The translations under genes and the position numbers were made by a program. The notes under the pieces are model-generated. The model made no database searches. It saw only the letters and a list, made by a program, of their open reading frames with translations, and was not told the DNA's origin. Shown here piece after piece: positions 33,926 through 45,200 of a stretch of 64,000 bases of DNA (position 1 is the stretch's first letter; each line of letters opens with the position of its first letter). This DNA is from Ianthella basta. Its lineage: Eukaryota; Porifera; Demospongiae; Verongiida; Ianthellidae. The stretch spans positions 151,788 through 215,787 of the forward strand of contig OZ025886.1 in the NCBI GenBank assembly GCA_964019415.1, given 5' to 3'.

Positions 33926-34500
33926 CATCATTGAGTGTGAGGTTTCACTTTGCTGGACTCATGACAGCAGTCATGGACACACACGTACACACTCATGTCT
34001 TGTTCTGATATATTCCTCCCTTCGCTTGTTTGGTTGACAGTGAATGAGCTGTCCTGAGGGCAGGTTCTGGTAAAGTTCACATCTGTATTCATTGGAGTAT
34101 TTGGGTCAAGGGAGGCCACACATGTCCCCCCCCCCCCCCCCCCCCCCCCCCCCATGGCACAAAAGGTTGGCAGAACACATTTGTACAAGGGAGAAGGCCT
34201 GGAGGACAACCTGCTGACTTCCATGTACATACGTATACACACACTAATCACAGCAAGTCAAACAGTTGGAGATGTAAAGTTGCCTGCTCCATTCCCAGCC
34301 GTGCAGCTGTAGTTCCCATCCATTGTGGCAGTGATGTTGAGTGTGTGCTAGCTTGTTCTCTTCTGGAATGTCCTCTCCATTCCTCTGCCATGAGTATATA
34401 GATCTGGGGAGTGCCACCAGAGACAGTGCACTCCAGTGTGAGCTGCCTTCTACTACCGCTAGTGACATGGTCGTAACATGTACACTGACAATCAAAGGGG
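33926..34500 (-). pseudogene. Ig-domain gene remnant, antisense, after gene D
   Basis: Fuller copy of the 27312-27660 remnant. Minus-strand text in three alternating frames gives SVHVTTMSLAVVEGS, CTVSGGTPQIY, SWQRNGEDIPEENKLAHT and MDGNYSCTAGNGAGNFTSPT. A second exon-like piece reads TCVASLDPNTPMNTDVNFTR and SEGRNISEQDMSVYVCVHDC. A 27-base poly-C tract (34127-34153) sits between them. The Ig frame is broken more than once, so it is a pseudogene. Confidence 0.6.
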
Positions 34501-34548
34501 CATCTGCAAACAGAGAATGCGCATTGTACACATACACATACACGTGCG

Positions 34549-34549
34549 C

Positions 34550-34608
<59 letters not shown>
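34549..34608. repeat. (CA)n microsatellite
   Basis: About 28 CA repeats. Confidence 0.95.
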
Positions 34609-34610
<2 letters not shown>

Positions 34611-34612
34611 CA

Positions 34613-34735
34613 CTTGTATTATGGGTGATCAATGCCAAAATTAGCAGGTGATGTAACAAGTCAGGTGACTTTGCAATGTAGGTGAGGTTGCAATGCAGGT
34701 GACTTTGCAATGCAGGTGACTTTGCAGTGATCATA
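34613..34735. repeat. Left copy of a long inverted repeat (partner 42023-42176)
   Basis: TGATCAATGCCAAAATTAGC.., then repeats of CAGGTGACTTTGCAATG. The reverse complement of this text stands at 42023-42176. Confidence 0.7.
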
Positions 34736-34844
34736 TTGCATTAGGCAGATGACATTGCAAGTCAACACTGTAGCTACATTTGGCACGTGACTTTGCATTT
34801 CAGGAGACCTACATATATACTAGATCCTGTCTATGATCTATAAG

Positions 34845-35112
34845 TGACTCATGGTGGTTGATAAGTGACTCATGGTGGTTGATAGGTGACTCATGGTGGT
34901 TGATAAGTGACTCATGGTGGTTGATAAGTGACTCATGGTGGTTGATAGGTGACTCATGGTGGTTGATAAGTGACTCATGGTGGTTGATAGGTGACTCATG
35001 GTGGTTGATAGGTGACTCATGGTGGTTGATAGGTGACTCATGGTGGTTGATAGGTGACTCATGGTGGTTGATAGGTGACTCATGGTGGTTGATAGGTGAC
35101 TCATGGTAGTTG
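34845..35112. repeat. 21-bp tandem repeat (GACTCATGGTGGTTGATAAGT)
   Basis: About 13 units with AAGT/AGGT alternatives. The 21-bp length keeps several frames open on both strands; I see no evidence for translation. Confidence 0.95.
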
Positions 35113-35394
35113 ATGTTTAACTTAACAAAGTGGAAACATGGGTTAGGTCTGGCTTAACACCCTTGTCAGTGAGGTCAAAGGTCATAAAATGGCTACTCAG
35201 TGGTGTCTGGCAACTCTTAGAAGAGTTGTTGCTGATCTCTCCATATTTCAGGATGGCAGATCTGTGCCTTCTCATGTTGTAGACACAGCACAACATCAAC
35301 TTGAGATAGTGTACCAGTAGTTAGCTGCATTGGAGGTGCTGTGAGACCTTGACAGTAATGGAAGTGCAGCCCTACAGTTAACCGGGATCGCAAT

Positions 35395-36822
35395 TGGAGA
35401 AGTGCAGCAGCTACTACAGTGTTCAGATGCCACTGTGCAATCCTCTCCACTGGTCTATGAAGGTTCTGTAGGAAGGCCACGCTATGATATTCCCATGAAC
35501 ACATTGGAGTTCTTAGTTGGTCAATGTGGATTCTCACTGCCACAAGTTGCAGATGTGCTATGTGTGTCAGTGCGAACAGTACATTGAAGAATGTCTGAGT
35601 ATGGTATCTCTGTACAGGCTAGGTACAGTCCTGTTACTGATCAACAGCTTGATACTATTGTTAGCGGTATTCAGCACGAATTTCCTGTTTGCAGATACTG
35701 GCAAATGCTGGGTCACCTACATGCTAAGGGACTTATTGTTCAACAAAGCCGTGCTAGAGAAAGCCAACGAAGGGTGGATCCTGGTGGTTGTGTCTTGAGG
35801 AGGTTGTGTGCCATAAATCAGCGCATGTACAGTGTAAATGGACCACTTGCTTTATGGCATATGGATAGCAGCCATAAGTTAATAAGGTATATAGTGCCTG
35901 TGGACTGTTTTATGCAGCATTATGTTATGGCTAGTTGTATGTTTCCACTATTGGTTGTATATTGCTCTTTTACAGATGGAGCTTTGTTATTCATGGTTGC
36001 ATTGATGACTACAGTCGCCTTATAACATTTCTAAAGTGCTCAAACAATAACAGAGCTGACACTGTTTACAAGCATTTCCAAGATGCCATTCTGAGGTATG
36101 GACTTCCAGAGCGCATTCGTACAGACCGTGGAGGGGAAAATGTTAGAGTTGCAGAATATATGCTACTACATCCAGAGCGGGGGCCAGAAAGAAACTGCTT
36201 TATAACAGGCCGTAGTGTTCATAAGTCACATATAAAATGCCTGTGGCGTGATGTATTTCAAGGATGTACTGCATTGTACTACAATCTATTCCATCGTTTG
36301 GAAGCTGAAAGGCTCTTAAACCCTGACAATCCCATCCACCAATTCTGTCTCCATTACGTTTACTTGCCCCTCATCAATACCAGTTTGACAGCATTCTATG
36401 CCTGGAACAGACATCCCATGCAGTCTGAACACTAGCTGTCGTGGGTGCTTGGCATGACCATGTTCAATGGCCCGCCTACTTCACTTTTACAAGTAAGGAT
36501 GCAATGGTTGACTCACTAACATTACTGACTACTGTAGTTGTTGCTGTATAAAAGATATGATGCATATTTAGACGCATAATGTTGTTTGTTGCATGCAGGA
36601 GTCTGCTGAATTGTATGGAATTGATTGGGATGCCCCTCTTCCCATCGGCGAGGATGACCTGCAAGTGGTTGCAGTTCCTGACATTCCAAACCCACTAAAG
36701 GATGAGCACTATATGGGGCTACAAACCACTATTCAACCTACCAGTGCGGATTGTGATTATGGAGTAAGGCAGTACTTAGATGTTCTTAATTTTGATCAGT
36801 CAGAAGTAACACAGTACAGCTA
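35395..36822 (+). mobile_element. Integrase-core (rve/DDE) gene, fossil
   Basis: Plus-strand pieces show an N-terminal region with a helix-turn-helix-like stretch (QVADVLCVSVRTVH), an integrase core (GCIDDYSRLITFLK, LPERIRTDRGGENV, KCLWRDVFQG) and a C-terminal acidic region. The family is the animal 'integrase core domain' group related to retroviral and Ginger-type integrases. No capsid, envelope, reverse transcriptase or terminal repeats are seen nearby. It lies in several open pieces. Some gaps may be ordinary introns, and overall it looks broken in about two or three places. Age is unclear; it is probably old, as no element ends remain. Confidence 0.55.
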
Positions 36823-37600
36823 ATGAAGTGTTGTTAATGGAGCTAACTACAGAAACACATACAGAAGAGTAAAAGTGGAAACAGCTATATGGATACTACA
36901 CTGTGACTAAATATAATGTACTATATATGCATGTCTATAACCCTAACTATTACAAACCCAAAGTTGCAGTATGACCTTAATAGATTTAATCTTTTCCCGT
37001 CTGTGCGTTTGTTTGTTCGTTTGCTTGTGCGTGGCATTAAAAATGGGCATTTGATTGGATGACGCGATGACGTAGCCGCAAACATGGCCGCTCTGGCAGT
37101 GTGCATGTGCCTCGCAGCCAGCCGTCCCTTAGACACTCCACGCTCCTCAGTTTGGGTCTCCCAGGTGCAACATGCACTTGCGCAGAAGTTTACTGTTATT
37201 TTCTGGTGCAAAGGAACTGCTCCGGCCGGCTATTGGTACGTGGGTATTTTTGTTTCACTGTTTGAGTACTTTAGCTGTCAGCGTTCTGGGCTGCTGAAAG
37301 CCCTTCTCTATCGCAAAGTAAGCTATTGGGCAAAAAGCTTGCTTGGCTTGGGCACTGCCTTATTGGCTAAGGAACGACGTGACCACGCAGTTCTTTTAAC
37401 ATGGTGTAGATGTAGCTAGCTATATGTACATATATGTGCATGCAGGTGTATGACAGTGGCCAAAGTCACTGCAAACAAGATCAGCACTATACCCAGGCAG
37501 TGTCACTCAGCTGCATTCACCCAAATTGTGATGGATGGCCTGCATTGTCCACTGGGTGACGCGACTCAGAGCGAGCGCGGTCAAAGGCCGCGCTTGCTTG
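36823..37600. other. Intergenic stretch with a promoter-like segment
   Basis: 37060-37100 has GATGACGCGATGACGTAGCC and AACATGGCCGC, typical of a CpG-type promoter with a YY1-like GGCCATGTT. An open plus-strand stretch (37084-37419) starts MAALAVCMCLAASRP but resembles no known protein. Confidence 0.3.
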
Positions 37601-37606
37601 TATTGC

Positions 37607-40600
37607 TTATAGCTTTCCAATACCTCTATGGCCTTTCAGTGCAGTAACCATAGCATCCCTGAAAGCAGAATACTGTGAGTGTACTGTTGGTAGGTGCAGC
37701 TCTAAAGTGCAGGTAGATGCTGTTGGGAAGATGTCACCAGACCCATGAAGGAATACAAGTGTGGGCTGTCCAGGGAACCCTTGCGGTGGAACCATTTCCG
37801 CTCCAGTAAAGAATACAATGACATCCTGCAAACTGACACTGTTGCTGTCCAAAGTTGCTACCAATTAAGCCATCTGCATGTATGAAAATCAATTTACTGT
37901 TATATATACATACTGGCATATCAAGTACATAGCTTGCACCTTCTTATTACAGAAATATATATAGCTTGTACTTTCACATTCATCAAGAAAATCCATGAAA
38001 TGGATGTACGACACCTTCTCCTCCTCTCTTTTCTCTGTGCCATTCTCGCTGAACTTGGTGTGGAGCAGGGCTTTGATGCTCCCTGCATTAATAGTCATGA
38101 AGAAACTGATATTATAAACATGTACATGCACCGGTACATATGTATACAGGCAAGGACCCACACACGTTTGCTTAGCGGCACTTCTTGTGAAACAAGGAGT
38201 GGCTTCAACAGCTGTGGGTACTGGCGTATTATGCTGAGGAATGCATACGCATTAAGTCCATCCACAAACTGATCCAGTTCCACCTGATCACGTATTACTG
38301 TGTGGTACTGACGCAAGGTCAAAACCAGCTCCTCTCTGTCATCTAATTGTATGGCAGTAAGTGCTTTGCGGTATCCTGTTTCAAATATGAGAGCAAAGAA
38401 TTCTTCATCATCGAACACCTCCCTCAATTCCTCATTACTTTCAGCTGTATCATTCTATTAGCAAGGGCACATACGTATAGAAAGCAACATGTGTGATGCA
38501 TTTGGACTTGTGCATATTTCTGTATATGTGTGTTAATTTATACATGAGTGAAAGGACTGCACTCACCTTTGCCAGTAATGTTGCACTTGGCAGTCAGGGA
38601 CATCTGCATTTGTGATATCTTGGACATTGTACTTTCCAGTTGATATGTACCCGTATATCACAGGCAAAAGTACTGGGAATCCTGGTCCTCCTTGTAATGA
38701 AGACATGGCCACAAGATTCCGAGCATCCTCAACTCTGAATGCTGAGTAAAAGGTATATTGGGCATATCACAAATAGTAGCTGCATTGATATCATAACTGC
38801 GTTTTATTAGAATCTTAATAGCTATAAGAAAATACAGTATACATACACTCAGCTTGTTTACCTGCAGAGCAGGTGTATTTCGCTCAAATACCACCCTCCC
38901 CTCCTCCACATCCCCACGGCAGTACTTTTGCTTGATAGCATGCACAAGAAGCATCCAAAACTCTCTGCTGGGCCCTCCCACGTCTACGGCCTCCTTGCCA
39001 ACAAAGTTAACCTTAATTTGATGAGAACATGACCCTGTGCAGATTGTTGATGAAACACCAAAAATGAATTCTTTTACTAAGCATGTGTATACCTCCAAGA
39101 GTTTCTTGAGATCAAATTTTGGCTTCTTCATCTCTCGAAATGTATCAACAAGGATATGTGATCAACGGACATAAATTGATGTACGGGGAACATCCACCCA
39201 ATCCTCATCCTTTTGCGGTCTGGGAATTTTGGTTTATGCTGCAGCATGCTAATGCACTCTGGGAGGCTCTTCGGCTGCATCACACTGCAGAGAAGATGCA
39301 TGATGTATGCAAACAAATGCTTTGAACCCTGCATACAAATTTAGCAAGAGGGAATTGAACAAGCCCAACAGCTGCTGCAATTCAAAGTTCAGTGCTTGGC
39401 TATACATGCAGCTGCCCAATGGACAGTGCAGAAGGACAAGGTCATAATTAAGCATGTACTGTCCAACCTGGCAAGGGATTCTTTCAGGGTCTGAGCTACC
39501 ATTTCTTCTTCCAATACAATAACCTCTGTCTTTCCTGATTCTGATTCCAAATCCTGGGCAGTACAAAAGCGGGACTTGCTTCAACACATGCACACTCGTA
39601 CATGTACATGCACACACTTTATTCATATATATTGTTGTATATGCGGGTAATTGGAATGATATGATTGCATTCAATTCTATGTACATACATAGTCCTACTT
39701 AAACACACCACTGAATGTGTGTATGACCATATTTCCAAGTGCCAAGCACTCATCATTCCAGAGCCAATGTGCATGGAAAAGTTCTCAAGGTGATGAATAT
39801 CAAAGGCATTTTGCTAAAAGAGTAAACAAGACGTTTGTTTAAGGCTAGAAAATGATTGGGTAAGCAAATAAGAGCCCCATTCGACGTAGTGTGTTATGAG
39901 GTGTGAAAACGTCAAAGCAATGGAGTTATCCAAAAATAGCACACTGCAGCTTGCATTGGCATATGGCTTCCTCATGTAACAACAGTACATGTGATGTAAG
40001 CGAAAGATTTGAATACATAGCTACGTGTAAACAAAGGGAAATATGTATTGAATATTGCATTATGCACCTTCTTTGGTGGAGTCAATGGGGAGTAAACTGG
40101 AGAACTGAATGGGGAAGGCAGTTGTGCATTTCCAACATCATCAGTAGTGTTGTGCAGTGGTGAATGTCTGCCGTCTGCCAGAAATCCTGCATCATTGCAG
40201 CCCTCAAACAAGCTCCCATCCACTCCATCGTCATCAGATATCGAGTCACTATTCTCAACTACATGACAGTAGCAAGCGGAAGTCATGACCAGAATTTTAC
40301 GAGCACTTAACCATAATGTGGATGCAATAAATAACAAATTGCGACCCGTGGATGAATGTTTGGGCCATGACCACTTAGTAGCATGTCATACTTGGTACTA
40401 ATACTCTTGTCAACATGCAAGTGAATGCACATGCATAATGCATGCACTGATCTTATATGACATTGTATACACATTGCTGTTTAGTGCATTTGACAAGAAC
40501 ATAAAATTAATTCGCAAGATTCCAGCTAGCCAGCTCACGTGCTTGCTGACAGATGTATAGGTGCTTCCGGAGGGAATGTAGGGGGAACTGCACGCCACAT

Positions 40601-41616
40601 TTTAAGCAATTCTCCAGTGGAATGTCATTCTGTGACGGATCGAGTAATAAATACGAGTATATTCAACAGCTGTGACACCTGGCAATGCATGGTAATTTCT
40701 TTATTTAATTGAAACTGTACCTATACCAGCTAAAACTTACTAGGTCCAGTAAATCCTGTGCCAGAGGTTCTAGTGGGAGGTTGCGTTGTAGAGGATGAAT
40801 GAAAATCTTGGCCGCCTTACGACTTCCTTCAGGTACTGGGCAGTGTATTCCTGAGGGGGTACTGGAATAATTTCTAGTTTATTCCGTTGCTTGTCACCAA
40901 CCTGTAGCAATTCGTAGCCTCTAGCTGATTTCAGAGCAGGAAAGGCACTCAAAATCTCATCGTTAGCATCCATGCTATCACCACACTCTAGGAAGGTTAG
41001 GCGCTTCTTTCCTAGCCACGCATTCATCAGTTTACCAATTGTCAATGACGATGGAGTGGTGTTCTGGGTGGTATCTGCTAGGCAGAAAAAGTCATGAGCC
41101 CATTTGACTATGCGCTTCTTCTTTGACCCTCTATTGCTCTGCTCTGCCGGGGCTTTCCTCCTCCAGCCCTGCCGGCCACCAATATTGAACAAGGAGTTCC
41201 TGATCTCCATGCATCTAGCAGTGGTTGCTACAGAGGGAACAGAATGTGTTGCCTGTTGCATCGAGGTATTAGCGGGGGAGGAAACAGTAGAGCCGTAAGA
41301 AGGAGCCGATGCTCCCAGTGGCGTTGAGGTACCAGCAGCGGAGGGAACAGTAGAGCCATAAGAGGGCGCCAACGCTCAGCTGTGTTGAGGTTCTGGCAGC
41401 GGAAGAAGCAACACTGCTGGAAGGGCGTGTGAAGTAATCAGAAACTACTACCGAGGCGTGGGGAGCTGCTTTGCTTTCTTGAAGGCTGTCCACAGCCATC
41501 AATAATAGGTTTCTAGTGCGCTGAAGGCGACTAGTAGGAGTCTGGACGCGTTCACGGTCCATTGCTGTTGTCTGTGGACTGAACTCACTGAGCCAACCAT
41601 TGGAGGCCTCTAACAC
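37607..41616 (-). pseudogene. HECT-domain E3 ubiquitin ligase (G2E3-like), apparently decayed
   Basis: Recognisable minus-strand exons: 40741 to about 41616 (Ser/Thr-rich start, then FPALKSARGYELLQV and EYTAQYLKEV); 40539-40629 (zinc-finger-like CLKCGVQFPLHSLRKHLYIC); 40068-40258; 39093 to about 39228 (TFREMKKPKFDLKKLLE); 38862-39011 (VNFVGKEAVDVGGPSREFW); about 38575-38745 (LQGGPGFPVLLPVIYGYIS); about 38170-38455 (FALIFETGYRKAL); 37972-38082 (YIHFMDFLDE); 37607 to about 37860 (FPTASTCTLELHLP, with the catalytic Cys codon at 37709-37711). Order and content match the invertebrate G2E3-like HECT family. Lesions: an in-frame TGA at 39162-39164, frame changes near 40815 and 41390, and a phase clash into the 38745 exon. 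It is either a pseudogene or a low-quality consensus. Confidence 0.65.
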
Positions 41617-42022
41617 CTAGCACACGTGGCGCAGTGATGAACCTACATATACCGTATATGGCAAAATTTGGCGATTAATATAAAGTTCGTGATATTTGCA
41701 AATGACCTAAATTAAATTCGCGAATATTTCCACATGTGAACATTTATATATGTTTATACATAACAATACGCATTATCAGACAGAAAATGTATTCAAAGTC
41801 AGTGACCTGCATGGGTTTTGCGGGGACAGGCTGGTCCCCCTCTTTGCATGGACCGGCCCTCCTCCTTGTTCCTATGGTTATTCCGCCAGGTAGTTTGCCA
41901 TGCCCTTCAGAGACACACTGCACCATCCCTACATCTGCCCTTGTTTTTGAAGGAAACATTTTTTCGCACCCTAATAATAATGATAATATCAGTACTCTGG
42001 AGGTGGTCAGTGAGACTGTGCA
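41617..42022. other. Intergenic between the HECT gene and gene E
   Basis: AT-rich; includes ACCGTATATGGCAAAATTTGGCG and AATTCGCGAATATTTCCAC, which look like element ends, but no partner end was found. No gene recognised. Confidence 0.3.
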
Positions 42023-42176
42023 AAGTCACCTGACAAAAGTACAAGTCACCTGCATTGCAAAGTCACTCGCATTGCAAAGTCACCTGACAAAAGTACAAGT
42101 CACCTGCATTGCAAAGTCACCTGACTTGTTACATCACCTGCTAATTTTGGCATTGATTACCCCCCATACTTGTATG
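42023..42176. repeat. Right copy of the long inverted repeat
   Basis: Repeats of GCATTGCAAAGTCACCTG ending in TGCTAATTTTGGCATTGATT. This is the reverse complement of 34613-34735. Confidence 0.7.
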
Positions 42177-42232
42177 GCATCAGAAATTAACTGATAACCA
42201 CAGTGCATCTGCTGGATCAGATCTGGACGAAG

Positions 42233-45200
42233 ATGGATCGAGCTGGACGGTGTCCTTTTCTTCTCCTTTGCCTCCTCTGTATCGGTAAGCTGAGCCGTCG
42301 CTGCTTTACAGCGCCTGCCTGCTGCCTTACTGCGCGCGGTACATACGTACGTACGCAGCTACGTACCTCCCGCCTTTTAATGTAAAAGTTATGCTAAGCT
42401 ACATGTCTTCACTAATGGAGCTGTGTATTGAGTTGGTGATGTCACTGCTTCTCAGATCAAGAGTGTGGCCCTGTGAATGTTACCATGACAACCAGCCCCC
42501 CTGATCCAGTTAGCATTGGGACAAACCTCACCCTCCAGTGCTCAGTAGATGACCCAACTGAGCCCAGTCTCACATACGAGTGGCTCATGAATGGTACCCA
42601 GATCTCTGGAGAGTCCTCCCCCACCCTGATGTTGGGAGTGGCGGGCCCAGAGGATGGAGGGACCTACACCTGCCGTGTCAGCAACAGAGCTGGACAGGGA
42701 GAAGCTAACGTCATTGTGGAAGTGATTGGTGAGTGGCTAACTATAGCTAGTACCATGGTAACATGACTACAGGTGCGGGTGTATATGTGACTTAAGTGGC
42801 TAAATCGGTAAATCAATGTAACACATAGGCCTATGAAGAGGTTTGCCATGATTATTTCAGTGGTAATTATTCTAAGTGGAGACATGCTGTAGATACACTG
42901 TTAAAAATAGGGAGTGATGATCACACCCAAAATTAGTGTGAATTGGTAGCTACTGTGAGCACACCCATTTGTAGTGCAATTTTCACTCCAACCATGCAGT
43001 ACACAACATACCATTATGTGAACAGTTTGTAAGAGACTAAGCAATTCATGGTACAAATGAAGTGAGGGCTTCTCAGCTGGCTCAGGCATCAGAAAGGGTT
43101 GGTTCTCCAATACCAGTTTCGCAACAGGGTTGAAAACCTTGCCGACGTTTCGACCAGATGCTCTGGTCTTCTTCAGGGCGAAGAAGACCAGAGCATCTGG
43201 TCGAAACGTCGGCAAGGTTTTTAACCCTGTTGTGAAGCTGGTATTGGAGAACCAACCCTTTCTGACTTCATGGTACATTTCACTACAGATACCACTGCAT
43301 ACCACCTGGCAGGATTGTTAGTGGGTGGCACAAAGTACCTATTGGTACATTAAATTGCACTTAGTTTGACGAGGTCCTCCCACTGTACACAACATACCAT
43401 CAGGCTAAGCTGTATCTTGGGTAGCTATATTTGTACTTAGATAGCTTGTAGGACTGAAGTGAGGGCTTCTCAGCTGGCTCAGGCATCAGAAAGGGTTGGT
43501 TCTCTAATACCAGCTTCACAATAGGGTTGAAAACCTTGCCGACGTTTCGACCAGATGCTCTGGTCTTCTTCAGGGCGAAGATATGCTAGCGCGAGCACTG
43601 ATCATATTTATAGCCTAGCATCTCATCATGCGCTGTCACCGGAAGCCACATCAAGGGGTGTCACTGGAAGTTGCGGGATTGCCTTCCTAAAGCTTGTAGG
43701 ACTCCAAGTAAACTCTCATCTTTGTGTATGAATTGCTTCAAAGTCTCTTAATCTATCAGAAATGATGTGAACAACAGTGTTGATACTGGTGTCAGTGTGA
43801 ACGTTACACTAAAGTAACGGTTTGTCTGTTCACACCATTGGTGTGAGCACTGAGTGGTGTGATGGTCACACCTAATTTTTAACCGGGTAGGCCTACAAAT
43901 GTCCATGTGATGGTGCACAAAATAAGATAATGACATAGTTGAGCCCAGAACTGTTTAGCTATGTACCTTTTAAGTTATCGTCATCAGTTCATCAGTTCCT
44001 TGGCCTGCCTCTTTATTGATCTTTTTCCTCCCAGCTCATCAGCATAAATCTACTTGACCAATATAATGTCTTCCATTTCTGCTGACTTTATTTCCAATCC
44101 TCTTGTCTCTGCCAGATTGAGTTATGGACAGCTTCTTCATTGATTAGCTTCTGTCTTACCACCTCCATATTGCTGATGTTGTCATTTCACCTTGCCTGTG
44201 CTGTACTCTGTGGGCATTTCATTTCAAAGCTTGAATTTTTGACTCCTGCCTCACCTGTTGGGTCCATACCTCACATCCCTATATGTTGTGAACTGCAGTG
44301 ACTATATAGCTACAAATATTTCCTTACAACTGCTGACTCTAATACTCCAGTGTTTGACTCCAGTACACAAGTAGTCATGTCAGGCAGCCAAATTGGTGAA
44401 GTCGGTACCCCAGTTCTTGCCTCAGGTACCCCAGTTGTCATTTCCAGTACCCTTGACAACTCTCCAAGCACCTCAACAGCTGACTCTATTACTCCAGCTT
44501 TGGACTTCAATTCTTCAGTTTTCTTCACTACACAAGTTACTGTCTCAAGTACTCCAGTAGTGACTCCAGCCTCCACTTCTGTTACTGCAACTACTTCAGT
44601 CCAGCCTTCCATTTCCCCCAGCCCAAGTCCCTCAGTAGATCCTCGACTTCCTACAGATGTAAGTGTACCCCCCCCAACTGTCACTGACGGAGCAGTTCCA
44701 ATCACTTTGATGTGGTCCAAGCCAACACATGACATTGGACTAACTGGCTATAATGTGCAATACAGCTGGAAGAGCATGTGGGACCCAAGCCAGTTTGTGA
44801 AACGACAGTCAGAGCTGAAAACAATGTCTGTGAATGTCAGTAATACCTCATACACAGTACAAGATGCAGAGGGTTTTGCTGAGTACTGCTTTGAAGTGTC
44901 AGCCCTGTATGAAGGAGGAGCGGAGTCACCTGCAGCACCCAAAGAGTGTACCTCCACACCTGAGACCAGTGAGTACATGTGTGACGTCACCAAAATGGCG
45001 GCGGTTAGCTACGTGTTCGCGCGGAAGACAACTCGAAACCATCAAGCCCGCGGCACAGGCTCCGCTTCCTTTTATCCATCCCTTCCACCACACCCCCTGG
45101 ATTCGTCTGGAGCGACTTTTGACTGGAACTCATGTCGGCCATCGAGGCTACGCGTGGCGACCAGCCGAGCGGGTACCATATCTATAGCCTGACGGCTTTT

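Larger units (their letters stand above)
42896..43887. mobile_element. About 1-kb TIR element with TA flanks, carrying nested repeats
   Basis: CACTGTTAAAAATAGGGAGTG at the left is inverted at the right (..CACACCTAATTTTTAACCGGG), with TA on both sides. Gene D's intron (about 29240) shows the empty site. TA duplication and terminal repeats suggest a non-autonomous Tc1/mariner-type element. It contains the inverted pair at 43089-43265 and a third copy at 43454-43580. Confidence 0.6.
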
